Origin: Shimia biformata
GTDB lineage: Bacteria; Pseudomonadota; Alphaproteobacteria; Rhodobacterales; Rhodobacteraceae
Assembly (NCBI RefSeq): GCF_016888515.1
Contig: NZ_JAFEJK010000001.1
Coordinates: forward strand, 2,832,777-2,896,776
Direction of reading: 5' to 3'
Length of the DNA stretch: 64,000 nucleotides
Made by a program: the position numbers and the translations under genes. Of this stretch, positions 17,714-26,618 are shown one piece after another. Below the pieces are notes generated by a model. The model saw nothing but the letters and a program-made list of their open reading frames with translations, was not told the origin of the DNA and ran no database searches. How positions within the stretch are numbered: position 1 is the stretch's first letter; the number at the start of each line of letters is the position of its first letter.

Positions 17714-19195
17714 ATGCCGCCCGCCCATCCCTTTGATTTCGACGCCATCGGGCCATCTGACGATGGCGACAAGCTGAAGGAAGAATGCGGGGTCTTTGGC
17801 GTCGTTGGCCTTGCGGATGCGGCGAATTTCGTCGCCCTTGGCCTGCACGCTCTGCAACACCGGGGACAGGAAGCGGGCGGGATCGTCAGCCACGACCCGG
17901 TGCAGGGGTTCAACTCGGCCCGTCGGTTCGGCTATGTGCGCGACAATTTCACCAGCCAGGCGCTGATGGAGACCCTGCCCGGCCCGCTGGCCATCGGTCA
18001 CGTCCGCTATTCGACCGCCGGCAGCAAAGGTGCGGCGATCCGCGACGTGCAGCCCTTCTTTGGCGAGTTTTCGATGGGCGGCGCGGCCATTGCCCATAAC
18101 GGCAATATCACCAATGCCAACGCGCTGCGCCGCGAACTGATCGAGCGCGGCTCGATCTTTCAGTCCTCATCCGACAGCGAATGCATCATCCACCTGATGG
18201 CGCGGTCGCTGCAACGCAATATCCCCGAACGCATGGAAGACGCCCTGCGCCGGGTCGAGGGCGCCTTCTCGGTTGTTGCCATGACCCGCACCAAGCTGAT
18301 CGGTGTGCGCGACCCGATGGGTGTGCGCCCCTTGGTGCTAGGCAAGATCGGCGACGGCTGGGTCCTGAGTTCGGAAACCTGCGCGCTCGACATCATCGGG
18401 GCCGAGTTCATCCGCGAGATCGAGCCGGGCGAGATGGTTGTGATTACCGAGGCAAAGGGCGTCGAATCCGTCTTTCCCTTCCGCCGCCAGCCGTCGAAAT
18501 TCTGCATCTTCGAACATGTCTATTTCTCGCGCCCCGACTCGATCATCAACGGCCAGTCGGTCTATGAAACCCGCCGTCAGATCGGCGTGGAACTGGCGCG
18601 CGAAAATCCGGTGGATGCCGATCTGGTCTGCGCCGTGCCCGACAGCGGCACCCCGGCGGCAATCGGCTTTGCCCATGAAAGCGGCATCCCCTTCGGCATG
18701 GGCATCATCCGCAACCAGTATATGGGCCGCACCTTCATCGAACCGACCGAACAGATCCGCAACATGGGTGTGCGGCTGAAGCTGAACGTCAACCGCGCCC
18801 TGATCCAGGGCAAGCGGGTGATCCTGGTCGACGATTCGGTTGTGCGCGGCACCACCAGCCGCAAGATCAAGGAAATGATTCTGGATGCCGGCGCCGCCGA
18901 GGTGCATTTCCGCATCGCGTCACCGCCGACCGCATGGCCCTGCTTCTATGGCGTCGACACGCCCCAGCGCGAGAAACTGCTGGCGGCGACCATGACCGAG
19001 GCCGAAATGGCGAAACACCTTGCTGTCGACAGCCTCAAGTTCATCTCGCTCGATGGCCTCTACCGCGCCGTGGGTCAGGCCAATGGCCGCGACAAGGCCT
19101 GCCCGCAATATTGCGATGCTTGCTTCTCGGGGGAATACCCGGTGGCGCCCTCGGACATGATCGAAAAAGGGTTCGAGCTGAAGGCGGCGGAATGA
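17714..19195 (+). CDS. purF: Amidophosphoribosyltransferase
   Basis: 493 residues. It catalyses the first step of purine synthesis, PRPP plus glutamine to phosphoribosylamine. An N-terminal glutaminase domain begins at Cys25 (EECGVFGVVG) after a propeptide-like leader that must be cleaved; the C-terminal phosphoribosyltransferase has the PRPP loop VILVDDSVVRGTTS. Late cysteines (CPQYCDACFSG) fit the Fe-S-containing class. The ATG at 17714 gives a short leader; an ATG at 17657 would add 19 residues. Upstream is about 240 bases of divergent promoter region. Confidence 0.96.
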   Translation: MPPAHPFDFDAIGPSDDGDKLKEECGVFGVVGLADAANFVALGLHALQHRGQEAGGIVSHDPVQGFNSARRFGYVRDNFTSQALMETLPGPLAIGHVRYSTAGSKGAAIRDVQPFFGEFSMGGAAIAHNGNITNANALRRELIERGSIFQSSSDSECIIHLMARSLQRNIPERMEDALRRVEGAFSVVAMTRTKLIGVRDPMGVRPLVLGKIGDGWVLSSETCALDIIGAEFIREIEPGEMVVITEAKGVESVFPFRRQPSKFCIFEHVYFSRPDSIINGQSVYETRRQIGVELARENPVDADLVCAVPDSGTPAAIGFAHESGIPFGMGIIRNQYMGRTFIEPTEQIRNMGVRLKLNVNRALIQGKRVILVDDSVVRGTTSRKIKEMILDAGAAEVHFRIASPPTAWPCFYGVDTPQREKLLAATMTEAEMAKHLAVDSLKFISLDGLYRAVGQANGRDKACPQYCDACFSGEYPVAPSDMIEKGFELKAAE

Positions 19196-19401
19196 CCGGC
19201 GTGCCGCTGCCGGACAGGGTGGCGGCGGCAATACCCTGAAGCAGGTTTGGCCAGTCACCTACGGAAACGGCAAGTCATGTCGAGCATCGGCACGACCCTG
19301 CCGACGTGACGTCGTCCCCCTTTCCCTTCCGCAAAGTCAATGATAGCTCGACCGCCGCGCCAGCCACTCATGGCGCACTGCAAAGATTGTTGAGATTTTC
19401 C

Positions 19402-19656
19402 ATGTCGACCAAAACACCGAAGAAGGTGGCTGATACGGCCACCCAGCAAGGCGTGTTGAAACGCGGCCAACTGACCCTGATCGGCATTGCCGGGGCGGGA
19501 TCGGACCGCCGTGTGCTGTTTCGCACCTCTACCGGGCATATCGTCACCGCCGAACCCGGAAAGCCCAGTCGCGTGGGCACAATTGTCGGCATCGCCGACG
19601 ACCGCGTTGTTTTGCGCCGCAGCGGGCGCGATGTCACGCTGACCTTGCCGAACTGA
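19402..19656 (+). CDS. Small GspC/PilP-like domain protein
   Basis: 84 residues. After a short polar N-terminus comes one beta-rich domain, GQLTLIGIAGAGSDRRVLFR through VTAEPGKPSRVGTIVGIADD, matching the pattern of the homology-region domain found in GspC and PilP proteins. Normal members have a membrane anchor; this one has none, so it may be a reduced cytoplasmic relative. No secretion or pilus genes are nearby. The ATG at 19402 is chosen because the upstream 32 codons look non-conserved. Confidence 0.6.
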   Translation: MSTKTPKKVADTATQQGVLKRGQLTLIGIAGAGSDRRVLFRTSTGHIVTAEPGKPSRVGTIVGIADDRVVLRRSGRDVTLTLPN

Positions 19657-19657
19657 C

Positions 19658-19686
19658 TTCCCGAAGGGCGGAACGGAAGCTAGAAC
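19658..19686 (+). promoter_or_regulatory. Candidate promoter of the DUF1284 gene; start codon at the predicted +1
   Basis: TTCCCG (19658-19663), a 17-base spacer, TAGAAC (19681-19686), then 6 bases to the ATG at 19693. No Shine-Dalgarno sequence. Confidence 0.35.
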
Positions 19687-19692
19687 GCGGTC

Positions 19693-20115
19693 ATGACCAG
19701 CCCGATCCGCTTCCGCCCGCATCACTTCCTCTGTGCCCTTGGGTTTCGGGGAGAAGGTTACTCCGATGCCTTCACCCGCAACATGGCCGAGGTGGTGAAC
19801 AGGCGACTGCGCGGCGAAAACGGCGACGAGGAAACGATCACCGTCACGATCCACGCCGACACGCTTTGCGGCCCCTGCCCCGAACGACGCGGCCAGAGCT
19901 GTGTCAAGGCCGACAAGATCGCGCGTCTGGACAAGGCCCATGCCCATGCGCTGGGGCTTGGCGATGGCGACAGGCTGACCTGGGGCGACGCCAAGGCACG
20001 GATCGCCGAGGCCGTCGCGCCGGAGGACCTCGATCAGCTGTGTCAGGGCTGCCAATGGCTGTCGTTGGGCTATTGCAAGGCGGCCATTGCCGGGTTGCGG
20101 CAATCGACCCCTTGA
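19693..20115 (+). CDS. DUF1284 domain protein, probable metal or Fe-S binder
   Basis: 140 residues starting with RFRPHHFLCALGFRGEGYS, the hallmark of DUF1284. Two cysteine clusters, CGPCPERRGQSC and CQGCQWLSLGYC, could hold an iron-sulfur cluster or zinc. It is cytoplasmic and its function is unknown. The gene slightly overlaps the frame upstream of the following SDR gene, but the ATG of that gene lies 31 bases after this stop. Confidence 0.85.
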   Translation: MTSPIRFRPHHFLCALGFRGEGYSDAFTRNMAEVVNRRLRGENGDEETITVTIHADTLCGPCPERRGQSCVKADKIARLDKAHAHALGLGDGDRLTWGDAKARIAEAVAPEDLDQLCQGCQWLSLGYCKAAIAGLRQSTP

Positions 20116-20146
20116 CCTTGGCCCCGTCTGGCCGCATGTCACCCCC

Positions 20147-20791
20147 ATGAACGATAAAATCGCACTTGTTACCGGAGCCTCTCGCGGGCTGGGCGCGGCC
20201 TTCGCCGAGGCACTGACGCCAGAATTCCACGTCGTCGCCGTGGCGCGCACCACCGGCGCGCTGGAAGAGCTGGATGACCGTATTCAGGCCAAGGGCGGCA
20301 GCGCGACGCTGGCGCCGATGGATGTCACCAATGTCGACGCGATGGCCCAGCTGTGCCGGTCGATCCACGACCGCTGGGGCAAGATCGACCTGTGGGTCCA
20401 TGCCGCGATCCATGCCGCGCCGCTGACGCCCGCGGGCCATATCGACCCCAAGGACTGGGACAAGTCGGTCGCCGCCAATGTCACCGCGACGGGCAAGCTG
20501 ATCCCGTTTCTTGCGCCCCTTCTGGGCGACACCGGCCAGGCGGTGTTCTTTGACGATCCGCGCGGCGGGGCCAAGTTCTTTGGCTCTTACGGCGCGACCA
20601 AGGCGGCGCAGATCGCGCTGGCCCGCAGCTGGCAGGCTGAGACCGAACGCACCGGCCCGCGCGTCTCGATCCTTGCCCCGCGCGAGATGCCGACCGGCAC
20701 CCGCGCCCGGTTCTTCCCCGGTCAGAACAAGGATACGCTGGCAAGTCCGCGTGACGAGGCCGCGCGCCTGATGGCAGAACTGTCGCTCTGA
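20147..20791 (+). CDS. SDR-family NAD(P)-binding protein with altered active site
   Basis: 214 residues. The N-terminal TGASRGLG nucleotide loop and the YGATK pair (Tyr/Lys of the SDR catalytic site) are present. The position about 12 residues before the Tyr, normally the catalytic Ser, falls in DDPRGGAKF and is not Ser, so redox activity may be altered. The Tyr-Lys pair suggests cofactor binding is intact. The substrate is unknown. A TTGACC element 17 bases before a weak -10 places a possible +1 at the ATG, with no ribosome site seen. Confidence 0.8.
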   Translation: MNDKIALVTGASRGLGAAFAEALTPEFHVVAVARTTGALEELDDRIQAKGGSATLAPMDVTNVDAMAQLCRSIHDRWGKIDLWVHAAIHAAPLTPAGHIDPKDWDKSVAANVTATGKLIPFLAPLLGDTGQAVFFDDPRGGAKFFGSYGATKAAQIALARSWQAETERTGPRVSILAPREMPTGTRARFFPGQNKDTLASPRDEAARLMAELSL

Positions 20792-20824
20792 CGCGGCAGT
20801 TCGACATCGCGGACCCAGCACCGC

Positions 20825-20853
20825 TTGCCCAGCCCGCAAAGCTTCACTAGACA
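20825..20853 (+). promoter_or_regulatory. Candidate surE promoter
   Basis: TTGCCC (20825-20830), a 17-base spacer, TAGACA (20848-20853). It shares its -35 sequence and spacing with the secG element at 8042. The leader to the surE ATG would be about 25 bases. Confidence 0.45.
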
Positions 20854-20884
20854 AGGTGAAAAGGGGCAACCGGGGCAAAGAAAC

Positions 20885-21667
20885 ATGCGCATTCTCATCA
20901 CCAATGACGATGGTATCAACGCACCCGGCCTGAAGGTGCTGGACGCGATCGCCAACGATCTTGCCGGGCCGGGCGGAGAGGTCTGGACCGTCGCGCCCGC
21001 CTTTGAACAATCGGGCGTCGCCCATTGCATCAGCTACACCCACCCGACCATGATCGCCCAGATGGGCGAGCGCCGCTTTGCCGCCGAGGGCAGCCCGGCG
21101 GATTGCGTGCTGGCGGGCATCCATGACGTGATGAAGGACAACCCGCCCGACCTGATCCTGTCAGGGGTGAACCGGGGCAACAACTCGGCCGAGAACGCGC
21201 TCTATTCCGGCACGCTTGGGGGCGCGCTGGAAGGCGCGTTGCAGGGCATCCCGTCGATGGCGCTGTCGCAATACCTGGGGCCGGAAAACTGGCAGATCGA
21301 CGACCCGTTCGAAGCCGCCGCCGTTCACGGCGCGGCGCTGGTGCGGCGCATTCTTGACGCGGCCCCGGAAGAAAATGGCGATTACCGGCTGTTTTACAAC
21401 ATCAATTTCCCGCCGGTTCCGGCCGATGCGGTCAAAGGCACACGCGTTGCGCCGCAAGGCTGCCGACAGGGGACGAACTTCTCGGTTGAACCGCATGACT
21501 CGCCCTCGGGCCGCCGGTTCCTGTGGGCCCGTGGCGGCGATCAGCGGGCAATGGCGGCTGCGGGATCGGACGCGGCGGTGAATCTGGACGGCTATATCTC
21601 GGTCACGCCGATGCGCGCCGACCTGACGGCGCATGACGCCATGTCCGCACTGAAAGCCATCGAATGA
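20885..21667 (+). CDS. surE: 5'/3'-nucleotidase SurE
   Basis: 260 residues. The metal site opens the protein ([15 protein letters not shown]; Asp8 and Asp9), followed by the conserved GTPADCV-like segment (here GSPADCV) and SGVNRGNN. SurE is a cytoplasmic phosphatase for nucleoside monophosphates and part of the stationary-phase survival module. It overlaps pcm by 4 bases (ATGA), the classic surE-pcm pairing. Confidence 0.95.
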   Translation: MRILITNDDGINAPGLKVLDAIANDLAGPGGEVWTVAPAFEQSGVAHCISYTHPTMIAQMGERRFAAEGSPADCVLAGIHDVMKDNPPDLILSGVNRGNNSAENALYSGTLGGALEGALQGIPSMALSQYLGPENWQIDDPFEAAAVHGAALVRRILDAAPEENGDYRLFYNINFPPVPADAVKGTRVAPQGCRQGTNFSVEPHDSPSGRRFLWARGGDQRAMAAAGSDAAVNLDGYISVTPMRADLTAHDAMSALKAIE

Positions 21668-22311
21668 CACGCTGGGACGCCGAACAGAAAATGCAGTTCC
21701 TGTTCGCGCTGCGCTCGAACGGGGTGACGGATCAGGCCGTACTGTCGGCGATGGAAAAGATCGACCGCGCGCCTTTCGTGAAGGGGCTGTTCGCCGAACG
21801 CGCCTATGAGGACACGCCCCTGCCGATCGCCTGCGGGCAGACCATCTCTCAGCCCTCGGTGGTCGGTCTGATGACCCAGGCGCTGGAAATCAGCCCCCGC
21901 GACAAGGTGTTGGAGGTCGGCACCGGCTCGGGCTATCAGGCGGCGATCCTCAGTCAGCTGGCGCGACGGGTCTATACCACCGACCGCCACCGCCGCCTTG
22001 TGCGCGAAGCCCGCGAGATATTCGAGGCGATGGACCTCGCCAATATCACCGCGATCACCTCCGACGGCAGCTTTGGCCTGCCCGATCAGGCCCCCTTTGA
22101 CCGCATCCTTGTCACCGCCGCTGCCGAGGACCCGCCCGGGCCCCTCTTGGAACAACTGAAGATCGGCGGTATCATGGTGGTGCCGGTTGGCCAGAGTGAC
22201 GCGGTTCAAAGCCTGATCCGCGTGCGCAGGCTTGAAAACGGGTTCGACTATGACGAACTCAGACCGGTGCGCTTCGTCCCGCTGATCGAGGGGCTGGCGC
22301 GCGACCACTAA
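21664..22311 (+). CDS. pcm: Protein-L-isoaspartate O-methyltransferase
   Basis: 215 residues. The SAM site [13 protein letters not shown] and the substrate loop [12 protein letters not shown] are present. It methylates isoaspartyl residues formed in ageing proteins and so starts their repair. It is translationally coupled to surE and followed by the NlpD-like gene, as in many proteobacteria. Confidence 0.94.
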   Translation: MTRWDAEQKMQFLFALRSNGVTDQAVLSAMEKIDRAPFVKGLFAERAYEDTPLPIACGQTISQPSVVGLMTQALEISPRDKVLEVGTGSGYQAAILSQLARRVYTTDRHRRLVREAREIFEAMDLANITAITSDGSFGLPDQAPFDRILVTAAAEDPPGPLLEQLKIGGIMVVPVGQSDAVQSLIRVRRLENGFDYDELRPVRFVPLIEGLARDH

Positions 22312-22432
22312 GATCAACCGGGCACCGGGGCAAAGAATGATCCCGGACCCGCGACACGACCGGGGCGCACCCCGGAAACGAGAGGCAAGAGGCACCCCCG
22401 AGGGACAAGCGGGGCGCAGTGAGGACATCGAG

Positions 22433-23629
22433 ATGACCCGGACTTCTAGTAAGAGTTTCAAGGCGTTGCTGTGTGGCAGCGCGTTGGTGGCCTTGGCCGC
22501 ATGTAACGGCCCGCTGGACTATGACCTGCGCGACACGCTGGGCGGCGGGCTTGATACCAGCGCGGCGGCTGGCCAGGCAACGGCACCGCGGCCCAACCCC
22601 GACAAACGGGGCATCATCTCTTATCCCAACTACCAGGTCGCCGTTGCGCGCCGTGGCGACACTGTCGCCGATGTCGCCGGGCGGATCGGTCAGGATGCCA
22701 ACGCGCTTGCCAGGTACAACGGGATGACCCCCGAGACCCAGCTGCGCCAGGGCGAGATCGTGGCCCTGCCCAGCCGCGTCGCCGAACCTTCGGCCGCGAC
22801 CGGCGGAACCGGCGTAATTCTGCCACCTTCGGGCGTTGATATCGAAAGCATCGCAGGCTCGGCCATCGACCGCGCCGAACCCGCGGGCGTGACCACAACG
22901 CCACTGGTCGAAGCGCCGAAACCGCAGCCGGGCGCACAGACCGGGATCGAGCCGCTGCGCCACAAGGTTCAACGTGGTGAAACTGCCTTTACCATCTCGC
23001 GTCTCTACAACGTCTCGGTCCGCTCGTTGGCCGAGTGGAACGGGCTTGGTTCGGACTTCACGATCCGTGAGGGTCAGATTCTTCTTATCCCGCCGGTTGA
23101 CCCGAGCGCTGCCAAATCCGGGGCAGGCGCCGCAGCCGCCGGCGCCGCGGCGACCAGCGCGCCGGGTGCCGGGTCGGTCACGCCGACCCCGCCCAGCGCC
23201 ACGAAACCCCTGCCAAACCAGACCACCAAGGCAGTCGAGAAACCCGCCTCACCCGACCTTGGATCGTCGCAGAGCAGCAGCAGCGCGCGCATGGGCTACC
23301 CGGCCAACGGCAAGATCATCCGCACCTACCAGAAGGGCAAGAACAACGGCATCGACATCTCGGCCGCCGCAGGCAGCCCGGTCATGGCCGCCGATGACGG
23401 CAAGGTCGCGGCAATCACCAAGGATGCTGACAATGTCACCATCGTTGTGCTGCGCCACGACGACAACCTGATGACCGTCTATTACAACGTGGACGCGGTG
23501 AAAGTGTCCAAGGGCGATTCAGTCCGGCGCGGCCAGACCATGGCAGCGATCCCGAAAGGGGATTCCTTCGTGCATTTCGAGGTCCGCAAGGGCTTCGACA
23601 GTGTCGATCCGATGCCCTATCTGAAATGA
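22433..23629 (+). CDS. nlpD: NlpD-like lipoprotein with LysM and degenerate LytM (M23) domain
   Basis: 398 residues. A lipobox (LVALAAC) directs lipid attachment at Cys23. Two LysM modules follow, one around YQVAVARRGDTVADVA and one around HKVQRGETAFTISRLYNVS, then a Pro/Ala linker and a C-terminal M23 fold. The metal ligands are degenerate: NNGIDI replaces the HxGID motif and VYYNVD replaces the AYAHL-type motif. As with E. coli NlpD, it should activate an amidase at the division site rather than cut peptidoglycan itself. Start: ATG at 22433 with GAGGA upstream. It follows surE-pcm, matching the usual surE-pcm-nlpD order. Confidence 0.88.
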   Translation: MTRTSSKSFKALLCGSALVALAACNGPLDYDLRDTLGGGLDTSAAAGQATAPRPNPDKRGIISYPNYQVAVARRGDTVADVAGRIGQDANALARYNGMTPETQLRQGEIVALPSRVAEPSAATGGTGVILPPSGVDIESIAGSAIDRAEPAGVTTTPLVEAPKPQPGAQTGIEPLRHKVQRGETAFTISRLYNVSVRSLAEWNGLGSDFTIREGQILLIPPVDPSAAKSGAGAAAAGAAATSAPGAGSVTPTPPSATKPLPNQTTKAVEKPASPDLGSSQSSSSARMGYPANGKIIRTYQKGKNNGIDISAAAGSPVMAADDGKVAAITKDADNVTIVVLRHDDNLMTVYYNVDAVKVSKGDSVRRGQTMAAIPKGDSFVHFEVRKGFDSVDPMPYLK

Positions 23630-23659
23630 GTTGACGGGCAACCGGAACAGGCGCGGCGG

Positions 23660-24502
23660 TCAGCCGATGACGACGCCGCGCCGCCCTGCCAGATCGGTGA
23701 AATACTGCCACGCCACGCGCCCCGACCGCGATCCGCGCGTCGCCTGCCATTCGATCGCCTCGGCCCAGAGCGTTTCTTCGTCAATCTCGACGCCATAGGC
23801 GCGGCAATAGCCCCGGATCATGTCGAGGTATTCGTCCTGCGAACAGGGGTGGAACCCCAGCCACAGACCAAACCGGTCCGAAAGCGAAACCTTTTCCTCG
23901 ACCGCCTCGGACGGGTTGATCGCGGATGAGCGTTCGTTCTCGATCATGTCACGCGGCATCAGGTGGCGGCGGTTCGAGGTGGCATAGAACACCACGTTGT
24001 CGGGCCGCCCCTCAATCCCGCCATCCAGCACCGCTTTCAGCGACTTGTAGTGCTGATCGTCATGGCTGAACGACAGGTCATCGCAGAACAGCAGGAAGCG
24101 TTCCGCGCGACCGCGCAGCAGGTTCAGCAGGCGCGCGACACTGGGCAGGTCCTCGCGCTGCAATTCGATGATCTTCAGCGGCAGGCCCCGCGACAGCACC
24201 TCGGCATGGACTGCTTTCACCAGCGACGATTTCCCCATCCCGCGCGCGCCCCAGAGAAGGGCGTTGTTGGCGGGCAACCCACGGGCAAATTGCAGCGTGT
24301 TTTCCAGCAACGTATCGCGCGACCGGTTGACCCCGATCAGAAGCGACAGGTCGATGCGGTTCACGCGCGCCACCGGCTCAAGGCGATCCGGGTCCACATG
24401 CCAGACAAAGGCGTCCGCCGCCGCGAAATCGGGCGCGGCCAAGGGTGCGGGCGCGATCCGTTCCAGCGCTTCGGCAATGCGGGTCAATGCGTCGTCGGTC
24501 AT
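23660..24502 (-). CDS. DUF815 family P-loop ATPase
   Basis: 280 residues. The Walker A loop is GARGMGKSS, and the following LIIELQREDLP-like and FLLFCDDLSF segments fit an AAA-type ATPase of the DUF815 group. The late part contains ATSNRRHLMPRDM and SDRFGLWLGF, seen throughout this family. The cellular role is unknown. The ATG at 24502 has GGGAGAG upstream; the extra upstream codons are rejected. It converges on nlpD. Confidence 0.87.
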   Translation of the reverse strand: MTDDALTRIAEALERIAPAPLAAPDFAAADAFVWHVDPDRLEPVARVNRIDLSLLIGVNRSRDTLLENTLQFARGLPANNALLWGARGMGKSSLVKAVHAEVLSRGLPLKIIELQREDLPSVARLLNLLRGRAERFLLFCDDLSFSHDDQHYKSLKAVLDGGIEGRPDNVVFYATSNRRHLMPRDMIENERSSAINPSEAVEEKVSLSDRFGLWLGFHPCSQDEYLDMIRGYCRAYGVEIDEETLWAEAIEWQATRGSRSGRVAWQYFTDLAGRRGVVIG

Positions 24503-24580
24503 GCTATCTCTCCCTTGGGTCGCGGGAGTAAAAGCATCTTTGGCGCAGAACGACAAGGGCCGGAACCCCGGCGAGTTGAC

Positions 24581-24613
24581 CAAAGCAAAAGGGCGCAGCC
24601 AATGCCGCGCCCC
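24581..24613 (-). terminator. Terminator of the tat operon
   Basis: On the minus strand a GC-rich stem (24607-24612 against 24591-24596) follows tatC, and the strand then reads TTTTGCTTT. This fits a rho-independent terminator just after the tatC stop at 24634. Confidence 0.55.
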
Positions 24614-24633
24614 AGTGTGAAAAACCAGCGGGA

Positions 24634-25521
24634 TCAGGCCGTCTTGTCGGCCCCGTCCTCGTCTGCCTCATCTGCCTCGTCGAACTCTTCCTCATCGTCA
24701 TAGTATCCATCGGCGCGCAACTGCGCCTCGCGCTTGGCCTCAACCCGGCGCACGAGGAAGATCGACACCTCGTAAAGCCCATAGACCACGACGAACAGGA
24801 TGACCTGAGTGATGACGTCGGGCGGCGTGACCAGCGCGGCCAGAACAAGGATGGCGACCACGGCATATTTGCGCACCGCGCCCAGACCTTCGGCGCTGAC
24901 CAGCCCGGCCTTGCCCATCAGGGTCAAGAGCACGGGAAGCTGGAAACACAGGCCAAAGGCGACAATGAACTTGATCGTCAGGTTCAGATATTCCTGCGCC
25001 GAGCCCTGGAACACCACCGACAGGCCCTGGCTGACCTCTTCGCCAACGACGGCCTCGCCCCCTGCCCCGAACTGCTGGAAGCCAAGGAAGAAGTCATAGG
25101 CCAGCGGCGTCACGACATAGAAGGCAAAGCTGGCGCCCAGCGCGAACATGAAGGGTGACGCGATCAGGAACGGCAGGAACGCGCCCTTCTCGGACTTGTA
25201 AAGCCCCGGCGCCACGAAGCGCCACATTTGGTTGCCGATATAGGGAAAGGCCAGGATGAACCCGCCCAGGAACGAGATCTTGATGGCGACGAAGAACCCC
25301 TCTTGCGGGCTGATGAAGATCAGCGCGCAGTCCTGCCCGCCTTGCTCCAGCACCTGGCACAGGGGCGCGGTCAGGAAGTTGAAGATCGGCGTCGCCACGG
25401 TGAAACAGATCACCATGCCGATGATAAAGGCAACAACCGAGTGGATCAGCCGCGTGCGCAGCTCGGCCAGATGCTCGATCAGCGGGGCCGAGGTGTCTTC
25501 GATCTCGTCCGTCTTGCTCAT
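24634..25521 (-). CDS. tatC: Sec-independent translocase subunit TatC
   Basis: 295 residues with six membrane helices and the conserved opening [13 protein letters not shown], which carries part of the twin-arginine signal-binding site. It is the receptor of the Tat pathway that exports folded proteins. The acidic C-terminal tail ([13 protein letters not shown]) is longer than usual. The start overlaps the tatB stop by 4 bases. Confidence 0.95.
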   Translation of the reverse strand: MSKTDEIEDTSAPLIEHLAELRTRLIHSVVAFIIGMVICFTVATPIFNFLTAPLCQVLEQGGQDCALIFISPQEGFFVAIKISFLGGFILAFPYIGNQMWRFVAPGLYKSEKGAFLPFLIASPFMFALGASFAFYVVTPLAYDFFLGFQQFGAGGEAVVGEEVSQGLSVVFQGSAQEYLNLTIKFIVAFGLCFQLPVLLTLMGKAGLVSAEGLGAVRKYAVVAILVLAALVTPPDVITQVILFVVVYGLYEVSIFLVRRVEAKREAQLRADGYYDDEEEFDEADEADEDGADKTA

Positions 25522-26177
25522 GCCTTGTCCTCAGAGGGTTTGGCGGGTTTCTTCGCGGGCGCCTTCTTTGCAGCCGTTTTGGCCGGGGCTTTCTTGGCCG
25601 CGGGCTTCTTGGCCGCGGGCTTCTTGGCGGGCGCCTTTTTCGCAGCGGTCTTCTTGGGCGCGGGTTTCGGGGCGGGTTCAGCGCCCTTGGCCGGTTCTGC
25701 GGCGGGTTTGGCCTCGGCGCTGGCGGCTTTCTTGGCCTCGCGCTTGCGTGACGCATCCGTCTTGGCCGCCTCAACCGCGGCCTTGGCCTCGGCATCCAGA
25801 CGCTCCTGCGCCTTTTTCGCCGTAGCCTCGCGGATCTTGCGCGCGGCATCTGCCCGTTCCTTGGACAGTTTCCCGGTCTCGCTGTCGGGATCGAGGTCCA
25901 GCTTGGTGGTTTCCTTCAACGCATCAAGGCTGGACTTCACCGGGTTCGAGATCGAATTCAGCCCGTCGGTGGCGCTTTTGAAGCTTTGCTGGACATCCTT
26001 CATCCCGGCCTGATCCGCCGCCTCGTTCATCGCTGACGAAAACTCGCGCGCCATGCCCTTGGCCTTGCCGACGAAACGGCCGACCTGCCGGAACATGATC
26101 GGCAGGTCCTTCGGCCCCACCACGATCAGCGCCACGACGCCGATCACCAGAAGTTCGGTCCACCCGAGGTCAAACAT
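25518..26177 (-). CDS. tatB: Tat translocase subunit TatB with a long lysine-rich tail
   Basis: 219 residues. The N-terminus is a typical TatB helix ([20 protein letters not shown]) followed by an amphipathic helix. The last 100 or so residues are Ala/Lys/Pro repeats ([18 protein letters not shown]-type), similar to histone-H1-like tails and longer than in most TatB proteins. TatB bridges substrate recognition by TatC and TatA pore assembly. The gene overlaps tatC and follows tatA by 15 bases. Confidence 0.93.
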   Translation of the reverse strand: MFDLGWTELLVIGVVALIVVGPKDLPIMFRQVGRFVGKAKGMAREFSSAMNEAADQAGMKDVQQSFKSATDGLNSISNPVKSSLDALKETTKLDLDPDSETGKLSKERADAARKIREATAKKAQERLDAEAKAAVEAAKTDASRKREAKKAASAEAKPAAEPAKGAEPAPKPAPKKTAAKKAPAKKPAAKKPAAKKAPAKTAAKKAPAKKPAKPSEDKA

Positions 26178-26192
26178 CGCGCGTCAGCCCGC

Positions 26193-26408
26193 TCAGACCT
26201 TGTCTTTCTCGTCTGCCGGGGTGACGTCCTTGGCAACGTCCGCGGCATCGGATTCCAGCTCGTCCTGGCCTTCCTTGATGCCTTTCTTGAACGACGTGAT
26301 GCCTTTGCCAACCTCGCCCATCAGGGACGAGATCTTGCCGCGTCCGAACAGGACCAGAACCACGACGGCGATCAGAAGAAGGCCGGGAAGGCCGATATTG
26401 TTAAGCAT
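26193..26408 (-). CDS. tatA: Tat translocase subunit TatA
   Basis: 71 residues. An N-terminal membrane helix ([17 protein letters not shown]) is followed by the FGRGK hinge and an amphipathic helix, then an acidic tail. TatA forms the pore-like oligomer of the twin-arginine system. The ATG at 26408 has GGGAG upstream and starts at the conserved position; the longer frame from 26426 is rejected. First gene of tatABC. Confidence 0.94.
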   Translation of the reverse strand: MLNNIGLPGLLLIAVVVLVLFGRGKISSLMGEVGKGITSFKKGIKEGQDELESDAADVAKDVTPADEKDKV

Positions 26409-26552
26409 TGCTTTTCTCCCATGCATCGGGGCCGCATCGGGCCCCGGTCAAATCCGATGTCTTTCCTACTCCCTCAATCGCTCATGGAAAAGCGGCAAAG
26501 CACCGCGCCCGGCGCGTTTCACCCGGTTTTGCACGGGTTTTTTCGGTCCATT

Positions 26553-26588
26553 TTGTCAGCAGGTTGTCAGTTGACAGGTTTTTGTCAG
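26553..26588 (+). promoter_or_regulatory. TTGTCAG repeat cluster, candidate regulator binding site
   Basis: TTGTCAG occurs at 26553-26559, 26564-26570 and 26582-26588, with the variant TTGACAG at 26571-26577. The cluster lies just before the GTG start (26619) of the WYL-type regulator and about 150 bases from the tatA start, so it could be an autoregulatory operator or part of a divergent control region. Confidence 0.45.
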
Positions 26589-26618
26589 TATAGGGGTTCA
26601 AACAGGAGAGAATCACCC

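Noticed and set aside
24591-24612. Terminator acting on the plus strand
   Set aside because: The T-rich tract lies on the minus-strand side only, which matches tatC, and no plus-strand gene ends here.
25556-25690. Repeated GC-rich units that might be taken for a CRISPR array or tandem repeat locus
   Set aside because: They encode the Ala/Lys/Pro tail of TatB in frame and lack spacers of constant length.
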